DNA of 64,000 bases from Flavobacterium jejuense (GTDB taxonomy: Bacteria; Bacteroidota; Bacteroidia; Flavobacteriales; Flavobacteriaceae). The DNA is taken from positions 55,906-119,905 of the forward strand of contig NZ_VEVQ02000014.1 of NCBI RefSeq assembly GCF_006491595.2, written 5' to 3'. The position numbers and the translations under genes were made by a program. Positions 45,818-53,829 of the stretch are shown here, in pieces. The notes under the pieces are model-generated. The model did no database searches. It saw only the letters and a list, made by a program, of their open reading frames with translations, and was not told the origin of the DNA. The number at the start of each line of letters is the position of its first letter. The stretch's first letter is position 1.

Positions 45818-46720
45818 TTGGATACTTTAAATCATACCATTTCAAAACCATCTCTTTTTTCAAGTTTTGTTGCTATTACAAAAGCTAGATTGGCTATAAG
45901 TGTAGTTTTTTCTACATTGGCAGGCTATTTATTAGGGGTTTCAAGCTGGACAAATCAAAATTGGATTTCCTTATTGCTTTTGGTAATAGGAGGATACTGT
46001 ATGGTTGGTGCTTCAAATGTTTTTAATCAAATTATTGAAAAAGATTTGGATGCATTAATGGATAGAACTAAAAATCGTCCATTGCCATCAGGAACAATAA
46101 CAAAACAAAATGCTTTTGTATTAGGAATTGTTCTCACAGTTTTAGGTTTAGCAATTTTGTATTATGTGAATGCAAAAACGGCTATGTTCGGTGCTATATC
46201 TATCTTCATGTATGTAAGTTTATATACACCTTTAAAAACGATAACGCCTCTATCTGTCTTTGTTGGCGCTTTTCCAGGTGCTATTCCTTATATGTTAGGT
46301 TGGGTTGCTGCAACAGGTCATTTTGGTATAGAAGCTGGAACTTTATTTATAATTCAGTTCTTTTGGCAATTTCCTCATTTTTGGGCTATTGGCTGGTTTT
46401 TATATGAAGATTATAAAAAAGCAGGTTTCTTTATGTTGCCAACAGGAAAAAGAGATAAAAAAACTGCTTTGCAAACTATATTATATACAGTTTGGATGAT
46501 TATTGCTTCTGTTATTCCAGCATTTGGATTCACAGGTAAATTATTCTTAACTAAATTTTCTGCAGCTATAGTTTTATTGTTAGGTTTGTGGATGTTGTTT
46601 TATGCAATAAAACTTTATAAAGAAATGGATTCGAAAGCAGCTAGAAAATTAATGATTGTAAGTGTTTCTTACATTTCGTTATTACAAATAATATTTATTT
46701 TAGATAAATTTTTAAGATAA
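45818..46720 (+). CDS. ctaB: Protoheme IX farnesyltransferase (heme O synthase)
   Basis: A polytopic UbiA-family prenyltransferase of about 300 residues. The first aspartate-rich motif is NVFNQIIEKDLDALMDRTKNRP-like around residues 75-90, and the second is in FLYEDYKKAGFFMLP. It attaches a farnesyl group to heme B, supplying heme O for the oxidase. The start is TTG 45818 (protein starting LDTLNHTISKP), since the longer frame begins inside the promoter; no ATG lies before the conserved region. Heme A synthase (ctaA) is not in the window. It is the first gene of the ctaB-coxIII-coxIII-coxIV unit. Confidence 0.92.
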   Translation: MDTLNHTISKPSLFSSFVAITKARLAISVVFSTLAGYLLGVSSWTNQNWISLLLLVIGGYCMVGASNVFNQIIEKDLDALMDRTKNRPLPSGTITKQNAFVLGIVLTVLGLAILYYVNAKTAMFGAISIFMYVSLYTPLKTITPLSVFVGAFPGAIPYMLGWVAATGHFGIEAGTLFIIQFFWQFPHFWAIGWFLYEDYKKAGFFMLPTGKRDKKTALQTILYTVWMIIASVIPAFGFTGKLFLTKFSAAIVLLLGLWMLFYAIKLYKEMDSKAARKLMIVSVSYISLLQIIFILDKFLR

Positions 46721-46721
46721 A

Positions 46722-47309
46722 ATGGAAACAAAAATGACTTTAGAAGAACACAATGCCAGAAAATCAAGAACATATAAAATGTTATTGATTTTTGGTATGA
46801 TGAGTATATTAATGATTTTTGCTGGATTAACTAGTGCTTATGTAGTTAGTAAATCAAGACCGGATTGGTTGAATGAATTTCAATTGCCTACTGCTTTTAT
46901 ATGGAGTACTTTGGTTATGTTAGCAAGTAGTGTTACATTTATTTTAGCACTTAAAGCAATAAAAAGATCAGATAGTAAATCTACTATGTTTTTGTTATGT
47001 TCAACTCTATTGCTAGGGGTTTTATTTGTCTTTTTTCAATTTAAGGGTTTTGGTCAAGTAATAGAAAACGGCTATTTTTTTACAGGAAGTGAAAGTAATG
47101 TAACAACTTCTTTTTTATATATTGTTGTTTTAGTACATTTGGCACACCTTTTAGGAGGTTTTATTTCATTAATTATAGTAATTTATAATCATTATAAACA
47201 AAAGTATAATGCTGTACAAACCCTTGGTATTGAACTAAGTGCGATGTATTGGCATTTTATGGATTTTATTTGGGTATATTTGTTTTTATTTTTCTATTTT
47301 TTCAAATAG
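46722..47309 (+). CDS. ctaE: Cytochrome oxidase subunit III-like protein (short, 195 aa)
   Basis: A 195-residue membrane protein with five helices. The C-terminal part carries the subunit III pattern: VVLVHLAHLLGGFISLIIVIYNHYK followed by ELSAMYWHFMDFIWVYLFLFFYFFK, where the YWHFxDxxW motif is diagnostic. It lacks the insertion seen in the next gene. It starts one base after the ctaB stop. Together with the next gene it forms a subunit III pair usual in Bacteroidota oxidase clusters; which one sits in which complex cannot be read. Confidence 0.88.
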   Translation: METKMTLEEHNARKSRTYKMLLIFGMMSILMIFAGLTSAYVVSKSRPDWLNEFQLPTAFIWSTLVMLASSVTFILALKAIKRSDSKSTMFLLCSTLLLGVLFVFFQFKGFGQVIENGYFFTGSESNVTTSFLYIVVLVHLAHLLGGFISLIIVIYNHYKQKYNAVQTLGIELSAMYWHFMDFIWVYLFLFFYFFK

Positions 47310-47352
47310 AAAAAAAGTAATAAATTTGGGAACTTTTTAACAATTAAATTTT

Positions 47353-48336
47353 ATGGGAGCGACAGTTACTACACATGACGATCACGCTTTGCTAGACGGA
47401 GGACCAGGACCAATGGGAGCAACCTATGGTAAATTAATGATGTGGTTTTTTATCCTATCGGATGCATTAACATTTTCAGGATTCCTTGCGGCTTATGGTT
47501 TTTCAAGATTTAAATTTATAGGAACTTGGCCTATAGCTGATGAAGTGTTTACACACTTTCCATTTTTACATGGTGTAGATGCACCTATGTATTATGTGGC
47601 TTTAATGACATTTATTCTTATTTTCTCTTCGGTTACTATGGTTCTTGCTGTAGATGCAGGTCATCATTTGAAAAAGGGGAAAGTTGCTTTTTATATGTTC
47701 TTTACTATAATTGGTGGTCTTATTTTCTTAGGTTCTCAAGCTTGGGAATGGAAAAATTTCATCAAAGGAGAATACGGAGCAGTTGAAACTAAAGGAGGTT
47801 CAATACTTCAATTTGGTAAGGTAGATAAAGAAGGGAAATTTGAAAGAGTAGCTTTAGCTGATTTTGCATTAGTTTTGCCAGAAGAAAGGGAACAATTGAC
47901 CCGTAATGAAGGGGTTTGGTTTATGGAAGAATCGTCATTGCCTTCGTTTTCTGTAAATGAAGTAGTGGAAGGTTTTAAAGCAAAAAATGATTTAGTTATT
48001 TTGACTGAAGAAATACATGATAAAGAAAAAGTCGCTTTAAATAGAACACAATCCTTAGCTAGAATAAATGATGCAAAATATGTTGTGGAAGGAGCTAATT
48101 TAGTTAGAAACGAATACGGACATAAATTATTTGCTAATTTCTTTTTCTTTATTACAGGATTTCACGGATTCCACGTTTTTACAGGAGTACTTATTAATAT
48201 TATAATCTTCTTCAATGTTATTTTAGGAACTTATGAAAAAAGAAGAAGTTATGAAATGGTTGAAAAAGTTGGATTATACTGGCACTTTGTAGATTTAGTT
48301 TGGGTATTTGTATTCACATTCTTCTACTTAGTATAA
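47353..48336 (+). CDS. ctaE: Cytochrome c oxidase subunit III (327 aa, with large insertion)
   Basis: 327 residues. The N-terminal helices (KLMMWFFILSDALTFSGFLAAY) and the C-terminal signature (FFITGFHGFHVFTGV, then YWHFVDLVWVFVFTFFYLV) are standard subunit III. In the middle, roughly residues 137-255, there is a long hydrophilic insertion (charged, no membrane helix) after WEWKNFIKGEYGA. Subunit III stabilises the catalytic core and the proton path. It is followed by the subunit IV gene after 19 bases. Confidence 0.9.
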   Translation: MGATVTTHDDHALLDGGPGPMGATYGKLMMWFFILSDALTFSGFLAAYGFSRFKFIGTWPIADEVFTHFPFLHGVDAPMYYVALMTFILIFSSVTMVLAVDAGHHLKKGKVAFYMFFTIIGGLIFLGSQAWEWKNFIKGEYGAVETKGGSILQFGKVDKEGKFERVALADFALVLPEEREQLTRNEGVWFMEESSLPSFSVNEVVEGFKAKNDLVILTEEIHDKEKVALNRTQSLARINDAKYVVEGANLVRNEYGHKLFANFFFFITGFHGFHVFTGVLINIIIFFNVILGTYEKRRSYEMVEKVGLYWHFVDLVWVFVFTFFYLV

Positions 48337-48355
48337 TTATATAAAAAGAAAAGTT

Positions 48356-48706
48356 ATGGAACACGCACACGAATCAAATACAAAAAGAATCTGGATCGTT
48401 TTTGGACTTCTTTCAGTAATTACAACAGTTGAAGTTGCTTTAGGTATTATTAAACCAGATTTTTTATTTAGAGGGCATTTTTTGTCAACTAGTATCTTAA
48501 ATTGGATATTTATTATTTTAACATTAGTTAAAGCTTATTATATCATGTGGGCTTTTATGCACTTAGAAGGTGAAAAAGCTAGTCTACGCTGGTCTGTAGT
48601 GGCTCCATTAATATTTTTAATACTTTATTTATGTTTTATTGTCCTTGTTGAAGGAGATTATATTTATGAAGTGTATAAAAATGGTCACTTAGAATGGATA
48701 TTTTAA
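48356..48706 (+). CDS. ctaF: Cytochrome c oxidase subunit IV (prokaryotic type)
   Basis: 116 residues with three membrane helices (about 12-31, 42-65 and 78-98), a His-rich N-terminus and the family feature VKAYYIMWAFMHLEGE in the second helix. This is a small accessory subunit of aa3/caa3-type oxidases. It is the last gene before a strong terminator, so the ctaB transcript probably ends here. Confidence 0.88.
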   Translation: MEHAHESNTKRIWIVFGLLSVITTVEVALGIIKPDFLFRGHFLSTSILNWIFIILTLVKAYYIMWAFMHLEGEKASLRWSVVAPLIFLILYLCFIVLVEGDYIYEVYKNGHLEWIF

Positions 48707-48721
48707 CTTTAGTTTAGATAT

Positions 48722-48753
48722 ATAAAATCCCGATAATCATCGGGATTTTTTTT
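48722..48753 (+). terminator. Terminator of the ctaB-ctaF unit
   Basis: The stem AAAATCCCGAT (48724-48734) pairs with ATCGGGATTTT (48739-48749) over 11 bp, loop AATC, followed by further T. Confidence 0.88.
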
Positions 48754-48760
48754 ACTTTTG
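48753..48760 (+). promoter_or_regulatory. -7 element upstream of the Sco-like/Sco1 genes
   Basis: TACTTTTG fits TAnnTTTG and lies right after the preceding terminator, 32 bases before the next gene's ATG. It suggests a separate transcript for the assembly-factor genes. Confidence 0.55.
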
Positions 48761-48792
48761 TATTTCTAAATAATGCCTAAAAAGTTTACTAG

Positions 48793-49497
48793 ATGAAAAA
48801 TAAAGTTGTACTTGTCATTCTTTTCATTTTACCTATAGTTACCTATCTTATTTTTGCTTCTGCTAAACATAATTCTTTATTTCTACCAACACTTTCAGAA
48901 CACAATACAGAAATACCTAAAGATTGGTCTTCATTAAGAAATGAAAATATACAATTGAAAGATAAAATTACTGTTTTAGGTTTTACAGGATCGGATATGG
49001 TTGAATTTAAAGCCAATATGTTTAATCTTAATCAAAAAATTTACAATAAATATTTTGGATTCGAAGATTTTCAAATGGTGATGATAGCACCTTTAGGAAC
49101 AGAAAGTGAAATTCAAAAAATCATATCTGAGTTAGATCGTATTACAGAAGATATGAAAGGCTGGAAATTTGTATTCGCTTCTCCTGAAAAAATTCAAGAA
49201 TATTACACTGGTTTGCATTTGAAAACCAATTTAAATGCGAATTCAGGCACGTCTAATGTTATTATTTTGGATAAAAACATAAATCATAGAGGAAGAATTG
49301 GTAAAAATAGAAAAGGGGAAGAAGAATTCAGAGAAAGTTATAATTCATCATCGGCTGCTGATTTACATAATGAAATGACTGATGATGTAAAGATTATCCT
49401 AAGGGAATATCGATTGGCTTTAAAAAAGAATAAAAGAAAGGATGAATTCAAAGATAATATTGTAAATGAAGTAGAAAAGTCTTCACAAGCTAAATAA
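48793..49497 (+). CDS. Membrane-anchored Sco-like thioredoxin-fold protein lacking the CxxxC motif
   Basis: 234 residues. One N-terminal membrane helix (MKNKVVLVILFILPIVTYLIF) is followed by a soluble part whose order of elements parallels the Sco1 protein encoded next: LKDKITVLGFTGSDMVEFKANMFNLN at the place of the Sco CxxxC strand and helix, FQMVMIAPLGTESEI at the second strand, WKFVFASPEKIQEYY at the third and SNVIILDKNINHRGRIG at the His strand. Both copper cysteines and the His are absent. The C-terminal tail is highly charged. The function is unknown; from context, a non-metal-binding assembly partner is possible. Confidence 0.6.
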   Translation: MKNKVVLVILFILPIVTYLIFASAKHNSLFLPTLSEHNTEIPKDWSSLRNENIQLKDKITVLGFTGSDMVEFKANMFNLNQKIYNKYFGFEDFQMVMIAPLGTESEIQKIISELDRITEDMKGWKFVFASPEKIQEYYTGLHLKTNLNANSGTSNVIILDKNINHRGRIGKNRKGEEEFRESYNSSSAADLHNEMTDDVKIILREYRLALKKNKRKDEFKDNIVNEVEKSSQAK

Positions 49498-49504
49498 TTA
49501 ATTT

Positions 49505-50131
49505 ATGAAAAATAAATCATATATTGGGATCACTTTTATTGTTCTGATTTTCGGAATTTGGGCTATCCCAAAAATAATAGCAAAATTCCAAAAATCAGAT
49601 TTGTATACTATGGGGCATGTGCCTGCTTTTGAATTAACTGATCAGAATAATAAAAAAATATCGGATAAAGATTATTTAGGTAAAGTTTATGTAGTAGAAT
49701 TTTTCTTTTCTACTTGCCCAACTATCTGTCCTATAATGAATCAGAATATGTTGTTGTTGCAAGAGGAGTTTTATGGTAATCCGAAATTCGGAATTGCTTC
49801 TATAACTATCAATCCTGAGTTCGATACTCCAAATGTATTAAAAGAACATGCTGATTTGTTAGGTGTAAAACATTACAATTGGCATATGTTAACAGGAGAT
49901 AAAGAGTATATTTTTAAGTTAGCAAATCAAGGTTTTAATATTTATACAGGAGAGAACAAAAAAGTAGCTGGTGGTTTTGAACATTCAGGTTTATTTGCCT
50001 TAATTGACAAAGAAGGAAATATTAGATGTCGTAAAGACGAATTTGGAAACCCTATTTTATATTATGATGGCATTGAAAAAGAAGGTATTCAGGCCATAAA
50101 AGACGATATTAAAAAATTATTAGAAGAATAA
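49505..50131 (+). CDS. Sco1/SenC-type copper chaperone
   Basis: A 208-residue membrane-anchored thioredoxin-fold protein. An N-terminal helix (about 5-24) is followed by the Sco core: TDQNNKKISDKDYLGKVYVVEFFFSTCPTICP with Cys71 and Cys75, TINPEFDTPNVL, WHMLTGDKEYIFKLA and the copper-ligand His in GGFEHSGLFALID (His160). It delivers copper to the CuA centre of subunit II. It lies seven bases after the Sco-like gene and is probably translated from the same message. Confidence 0.92.
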   Translation: MKNKSYIGITFIVLIFGIWAIPKIIAKFQKSDLYTMGHVPAFELTDQNNKKISDKDYLGKVYVVEFFFSTCPTICPIMNQNMLLLQEEFYGNPKFGIASITINPEFDTPNVLKEHADLLGVKHYNWHMLTGDKEYIFKLANQGFNIYTGENKKVAGGFEHSGLFALIDKEGNIRCRKDEFGNPILYYDGIEKEGIQAIKDDIKKLLEE

Positions 50132-50209
50132 ATTTTTGAAATTGGAGATATTAAATTCTAATTAGAAAAATTTCTTATTTGGTATTCCAAAAATATATAT
50201 TTAAACGAA

Positions 50210-50740
50210 ATGGAAAATAATATAGAAACAAAATATAATAAACTAATTACAGTATTATCAATAGTAATTCCTGTTGCTGTTGCAGCGCTTTTTGGAGTTA
50301 GTTTTAAGCGTTTGGGGTTAGATGTTAAGCCTTTTACTTTTTTGCCTCCAATCTATGCTACTATAAATGGAATTACAGCGGTTTTATTAGTAATTGCTAT
50401 AATTGCTATTAAGAATGGTAAAAGAAAGTTACACGAAAGCTTAATGAAAACCGCTATTGGTTGTTCTGTTGCTTTTTTATTGTTGTATGTAGCTTATCAT
50501 ATGTCTTCGGAATCAACAGCTTACTTAGGAGCTTACAAGCCACTTTATTATTTTATTCTGATTAGTCATATTGTTTTATCTATTGCTATTATTCCTTTAG
50601 TTTTAATTACCTATGTAAAAGCTTTAGCAAGACGATTTGATAAGCATAAAAAAATTGCAAAAATTACTTTTCCTATTTGGTTATATGTTGCGATTACGGG
50701 TGTTGTAGTGTACTTAATGATTTCTCCTTATTATGCTTAA
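50210..50740 (+). CDS. DUF420 membrane protein (cytochrome oxidase-associated)
   Basis: 176 residues with five hydrophobic helices. The DUF420 hallmarks are visible: FTFLPPIYATINGITAVLLVIAIIAIKNGKRKLHESLM, then VAYHMSSES, LILISHIVLSIAIIPLV-like helix and RFDKHKKIAKITFPIWLYVAITGVVVYLM. Conserved His residues in the helices may bind metal or heme. DUF420 proteins occur with oxidase genes and relate to CtaM-type assembly factors; the exact activity is unproven. Its last eight bases overlap the next gene. Confidence 0.85.
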   Translation: MENNIETKYNKLITVLSIVIPVAVAALFGVSFKRLGLDVKPFTFLPPIYATINGITAVLLVIAIIAIKNGKRKLHESLMKTAIGCSVAFLLLYVAYHMSSESTAYLGAYKPLYYFILISHIVLSIAIIPLVLITYVKALARRFDKHKKIAKITFPIWLYVAITGVVVYLMISPYYA

Positions 50741-51008
50741 CGAAGAACAAAGAACAAAGAGCAAAGATAAAAGATGGTCTAGTAGAAGGGTTTTCTTAGT
50801 TCTATTCTTTATATTCTATTCTCTATATTCTTTTCCTCAATGCGCTATGTGTAGAGCTGCTTTAGAAAGTGAAGAAAGTGGAGTGCAAGCTGAAGCTATA
50901 AATGATGGAATTGTATACCTTATGGTGATTCCATATATATTAGTTGCATTAGCTGGTTATGCTATCTATCGAATGAAATATGCTAAGAAAAAGGAGAAAA
51001 CTGAATAA
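50733..51008 (+). CDS. Small membrane protein with periplasmic CxxC motif
   Basis: 91 residues. A hydrophobic signal-like segment (VFLVLFFIFYSLYSFPQ) is followed by CAMCRAALESEE, then one membrane helix (YLMVIPYILVALAGYAIYRMKY) and a Lys-rich end. It is not a family I can name, but small proteins with this CAMC motif follow the DUF420 gene in related genomes as I recall. The CxxC suggests metal or redox chemistry in oxidase assembly. The N-terminal 20 residues come from low-complexity repeats (AACAAAG units), so the true start may lie inside the frame. It converges on the DUF4403 gene with two bases between stops. Confidence 0.65.
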   Translation: MLNEEQRTKSKDKRWSSRRVFLVLFFIFYSLYSFPQCAMCRAALESEESGVQAEAINDGIVYLMVIPYILVALAGYAIYRMKYAKKKEKTE

Positions 51009-51010
51009 CC

Positions 51011-52402
51011 TTATTCCATTCCATCAATTGTTATCTTCATTTTTCCATTGGTGGAAATAAAAGCAATAATTGCTTTATTGGTTAATTCTACTTTGTCAAA
51101 AGTAAAATCGCTCATCGTTCCATTTACAAAGACACCTTTCATAGGTGAGTAGTTGTTTAAATAAGTAGCCATGCTTTTTTTGCCTTCGTCCATATTTTCT
51201 TGAATGGAATACCTACAGTTTTCCTGAATGGCTCTTAAAATACTTCCTTGTGCTAACCAATTGGCCGATTTTAATAAAACACTTTTAGTATTTAATACAT
51301 AGTCTAATTTGTCAAAGAAAATTTCTTTCGTAACACTGTTGTATTGAGGATAGCCTGTTAAATAAATTGTTCCATTTACCGAACCTGTTAAATTTAATGC
51401 AATTATTAATTTTCTCTCATTTTGCCAAAGTGTAACTTTCTGAACGGTTACTTTTTTACTACCAGAACCAAATTCTTGCCCTTGGAAATTCTTGGTAATT
51501 ACTTTTGAAGCACTTTCAAAAGTAGAAACTGCAGCAACGGCCACTTCAAATTCATTTGGAATTTTTGTAACGGGTTTTAAAACCAACTTATTTTTATCAA
51601 ATGTATTCTTTGGCTCTTGACCTATCATGGTTTGCATAGTGCATTTTAACCCCATATCCATGGTTATTTTGCTGTTTTTTAGTTCAGCTTCTGTTACATA
51701 TAATTCTACAGGAGCTAATTTAAACCAAGCTTCATAAGCGTCATTTGTCAAAAAAGGAGTGCTTATTTTTTCCATTGCATCTAAAACCATTGGTTTAAAA
51801 TCGCAAGACGAATCAATAGCTTCATCAATCATTTTGGCTATTTTGTTTTTGAAGATAGAAACTGTCGGATTGATTATATAAGTAATAGGTACTTTTTTGC
51901 CTGCAATGATAATATTAGGACTTTCACTCCATTTAAAGTCCTGAATAGTTGAAGTTGTGGTTAATTTCCAATTGTATAAATGTGCTTTACTATTGAGTGT
52001 AATTATTCCATTTAAATTAATTTCTTTAGTGTCATTTAGTCCCATAAAACTGGTTCCATATCTTATTTTAGTCCAAATTTTTAACGGAATTTCGGAAATA
52101 ATTTCTCCATTGGTTTCTGTTAAACGTATAGGAGCGGTTTTCCAAATTTTCATTTCGGTATCATCATCATTTATATCATTATCTTCATAAATTAACCCAT
52201 CCATGTTTTTATTTAAAAGTGTTTCAATATCTTTTAAATTAATTTCTGTGGGTAAAGAAATAAAAGAAGTTTTGTTTTTAAAAACCATAGGACTATCGTC
52301 GGATAAAGGAGGTTTTAAAGCTTCAATTTTACTGGTTGTACTACAAGAAACTAAGATGAACAAGAAGGATAGCACTAAAAGTAGGCTTATGATGTATTTC
52401 AT
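51011..52402 (-). CDS. DUF4403 family lipoprotein
   Basis: 463 residues. The signal peptide ends in a lipobox (FILVSCSTTSK). The remainder is a long beta-rich protein of the DUF4403 family, whose function is unknown. Recognisable segments are FISLPTEINLKDIETLLNKNMDGLIYED near the start, the region with KVPITYIINPTVSIFKNKIAKMIDEAI, and the ending KVELTNKAIIAFISTNGKMKITI. Repeated lipid-binding-like (TULIP/BPI-type) folds are suspected for such proteins, but that is inference. The frame opens at TTG 52408, but the ATG at 52402 is used. It is divergent from the TolC gene. Confidence 0.82.
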   Translation of the reverse strand: MKYIISLLLVLSFLFILVSCSTTSKIEALKPPLSDDSPMVFKNKTSFISLPTEINLKDIETLLNKNMDGLIYEDNDINDDDTEMKIWKTAPIRLTETNGEIISEIPLKIWTKIRYGTSFMGLNDTKEINLNGIITLNSKAHLYNWKLTTTSTIQDFKWSESPNIIIAGKKVPITYIINPTVSIFKNKIAKMIDEAIDSSCDFKPMVLDAMEKISTPFLTNDAYEAWFKLAPVELYVTEAELKNSKITMDMGLKCTMQTMIGQEPKNTFDKNKLVLKPVTKIPNEFEVAVAAVSTFESASKVITKNFQGQEFGSGSKKVTVQKVTLWQNERKLIIALNLTGSVNGTIYLTGYPQYNSVTKEIFFDKLDYVLNTKSVLLKSANWLAQGSILRAIQENCRYSIQENMDEGKKSMATYLNNYSPMKGVFVNGTMSDFTFDKVELTNKAIIAFISTNGKMKITIDGME

Positions 52403-52420
52403 TTTCAATTAATTTGAATA

Positions 52421-52428
52421 CAAAAATA
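52421..52428 (-). promoter_or_regulatory. -7 element of the DUF4403 gene
   Basis: On the minus strand this reads TATTTTTG, matching TAnnTTTG. It lies 18 bases upstream of the ATG at 52402. The plus-strand TolC gene shares the intergenic region, but no clear -7 element was seen for it. Confidence 0.5.
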
Positions 52429-52503
52429 AAATATTATACGATTAGTGTAACAAAAACTTCTTTTTTTGGTCTTATAAGAAAATTCATTTATAATTCATAC
52501 ATA

Positions 52504-53826
52504 ATGATAACTAAAAGAATACTTATTTTTTTCTTACTCATAGGAATAAATGTTTTTGCACAAGAAAAGAAATGGACTTTGCAAGAATGTGTAGACTATG
52601 CGATCAAGAATAATATTTCAGTAAAACAATCGGAGCTAGATTTAAAGACTTCTGATGTAGAAAAATTAGAAGCTATTGGGGGTTTCTTACCTAGCCTAAG
52701 TGGAAATGCTAATTATAGTATAAACACGGGTGCTAATATTAATCCAGCAACCAATCAATTTGAAAATCAAACTTTTAAATCTTTTTCTGCATCAGCAAAT
52801 TCAAGTGTTACTTTGTTTAACGGATTGGCTAATTGGAAAACATTGCAACGTACTAAATTAAACAAGATAGCAAATGAATATCGTTTAGATAAAATGAAAG
52901 ATGATATTGCCTTATCAGTTGCAAATTCTTATTTGCAAATTCTTTTTAACAAAGAGCAATTAAAAGTTCAAAAAAATCAAAATCAAATTACAAAAGAAAA
53001 TATTAAGAGGACTCAACAGTTAATCGAAGCAGGTTCAGTTCCAGCTGGAGATATTTATGAATTACAAGCTACAGATGCAACGCAAGAACAACAAATCATA
53101 AGTACAGAAAACACTTTGATTATTTCTAAATTAGCACTCTGTCAAACTTTATTATTAGAAGATTATGCAACTTTTGATATTTCTGATGAAACAATAGATA
53201 TTCCAATGACAGATATTGTGAATGAAAGTCAAGAAGCGATTTTAGAAAAAGCAAGAGAAGCTGTTAAAGACATTAAAATTGCTGAATCAAATGTTTCCAT
53301 TGCTAAAAAAGACTTGTCTATAACACGATCAGGATACTTACCTACTTTAACTGGTTTTGTTGGATATAATACTAGATGGTCTGAAAGTGCTGTGTTAAAT
53401 TTTGTTGACCAACTGTCTTTATTCGACGGTACTTCTATAGGTTTACAATTAAATGTTCCCATTTTAAATGGATTCTCAACAAGAGGTAGAGTACAGCGTT
53501 CTAAGATTAATTTACAAAGAACAGAATTTCAATTAACACAAGCGGAATTAGATTTAGAAAGAAATGTTTATCAAGCTTATAATGATGTAGTAAATGCAAA
53601 AAAATCTTTTGAAGCCGCAGAAAAAACACTAGAAGCAAGAAAATTAGCATATGATTTTGCCAAAGAGAGATATGAGGTAGGATTGATGAATTCTTTCGAT
53701 TTTTCACAATCTTCAATTACTTTTGAGAATGCTCAATCTGAAGTGTTAAGAACAAAGTATGATTACATATTTAGAACAAAAATATTAGAATTTTATTTCG
53801 GAATACCATTAATTCAAAAACAATAA
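52504..53826 (+). CDS. TolC-family outer-membrane efflux protein
   Basis: 440 residues. A signal peptide (MITKRILIFFLLIGINVFAQ) is followed by the TolC layout: KKWTLQECVDYAIKNNISVKQ at the start of the first helical hairpin, two repeats of long coiled helices (about 45-235 and 245-430) and beta-strand segments such as FSASANSSVTLFNG and GLQLNVPILNGF. The frame is open upstream to 52414, but only the ATG at 52504 gives a signal peptide at the N-terminus. It forms the outer-membrane duct of a tripartite pump, and the adaptor gene follows after three bases. Confidence 0.92.
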   Translation: MITKRILIFFLLIGINVFAQEKKWTLQECVDYAIKNNISVKQSELDLKTSDVEKLEAIGGFLPSLSGNANYSINTGANINPATNQFENQTFKSFSASANSSVTLFNGLANWKTLQRTKLNKIANEYRLDKMKDDIALSVANSYLQILFNKEQLKVQKNQNQITKENIKRTQQLIEAGSVPAGDIYELQATDATQEQQIISTENTLIISKLALCQTLLLEDYATFDISDETIDIPMTDIVNESQEAILEKAREAVKDIKIAESNVSIAKKDLSITRSGYLPTLTGFVGYNTRWSESAVLNFVDQLSLFDGTSIGLQLNVPILNGFSTRGRVQRSKINLQRTEFQLTQAELDLERNVYQAYNDVVNAKKSFEAAEKTLEARKLAYDFAKERYEVGLMNSFDFSQSSITFENAQSEVLRTKYDYIFRTKILEFYFGIPLIQKQ

Positions 53827-53829
53827 ATC

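Noticed and set aside
50740..50830. AACAAAG and TTCTATTC low-complexity runs as a CRISPR or satellite repeat
   Set aside because: Units are irregular, very short and lie in a coding frame; no spacers are present.
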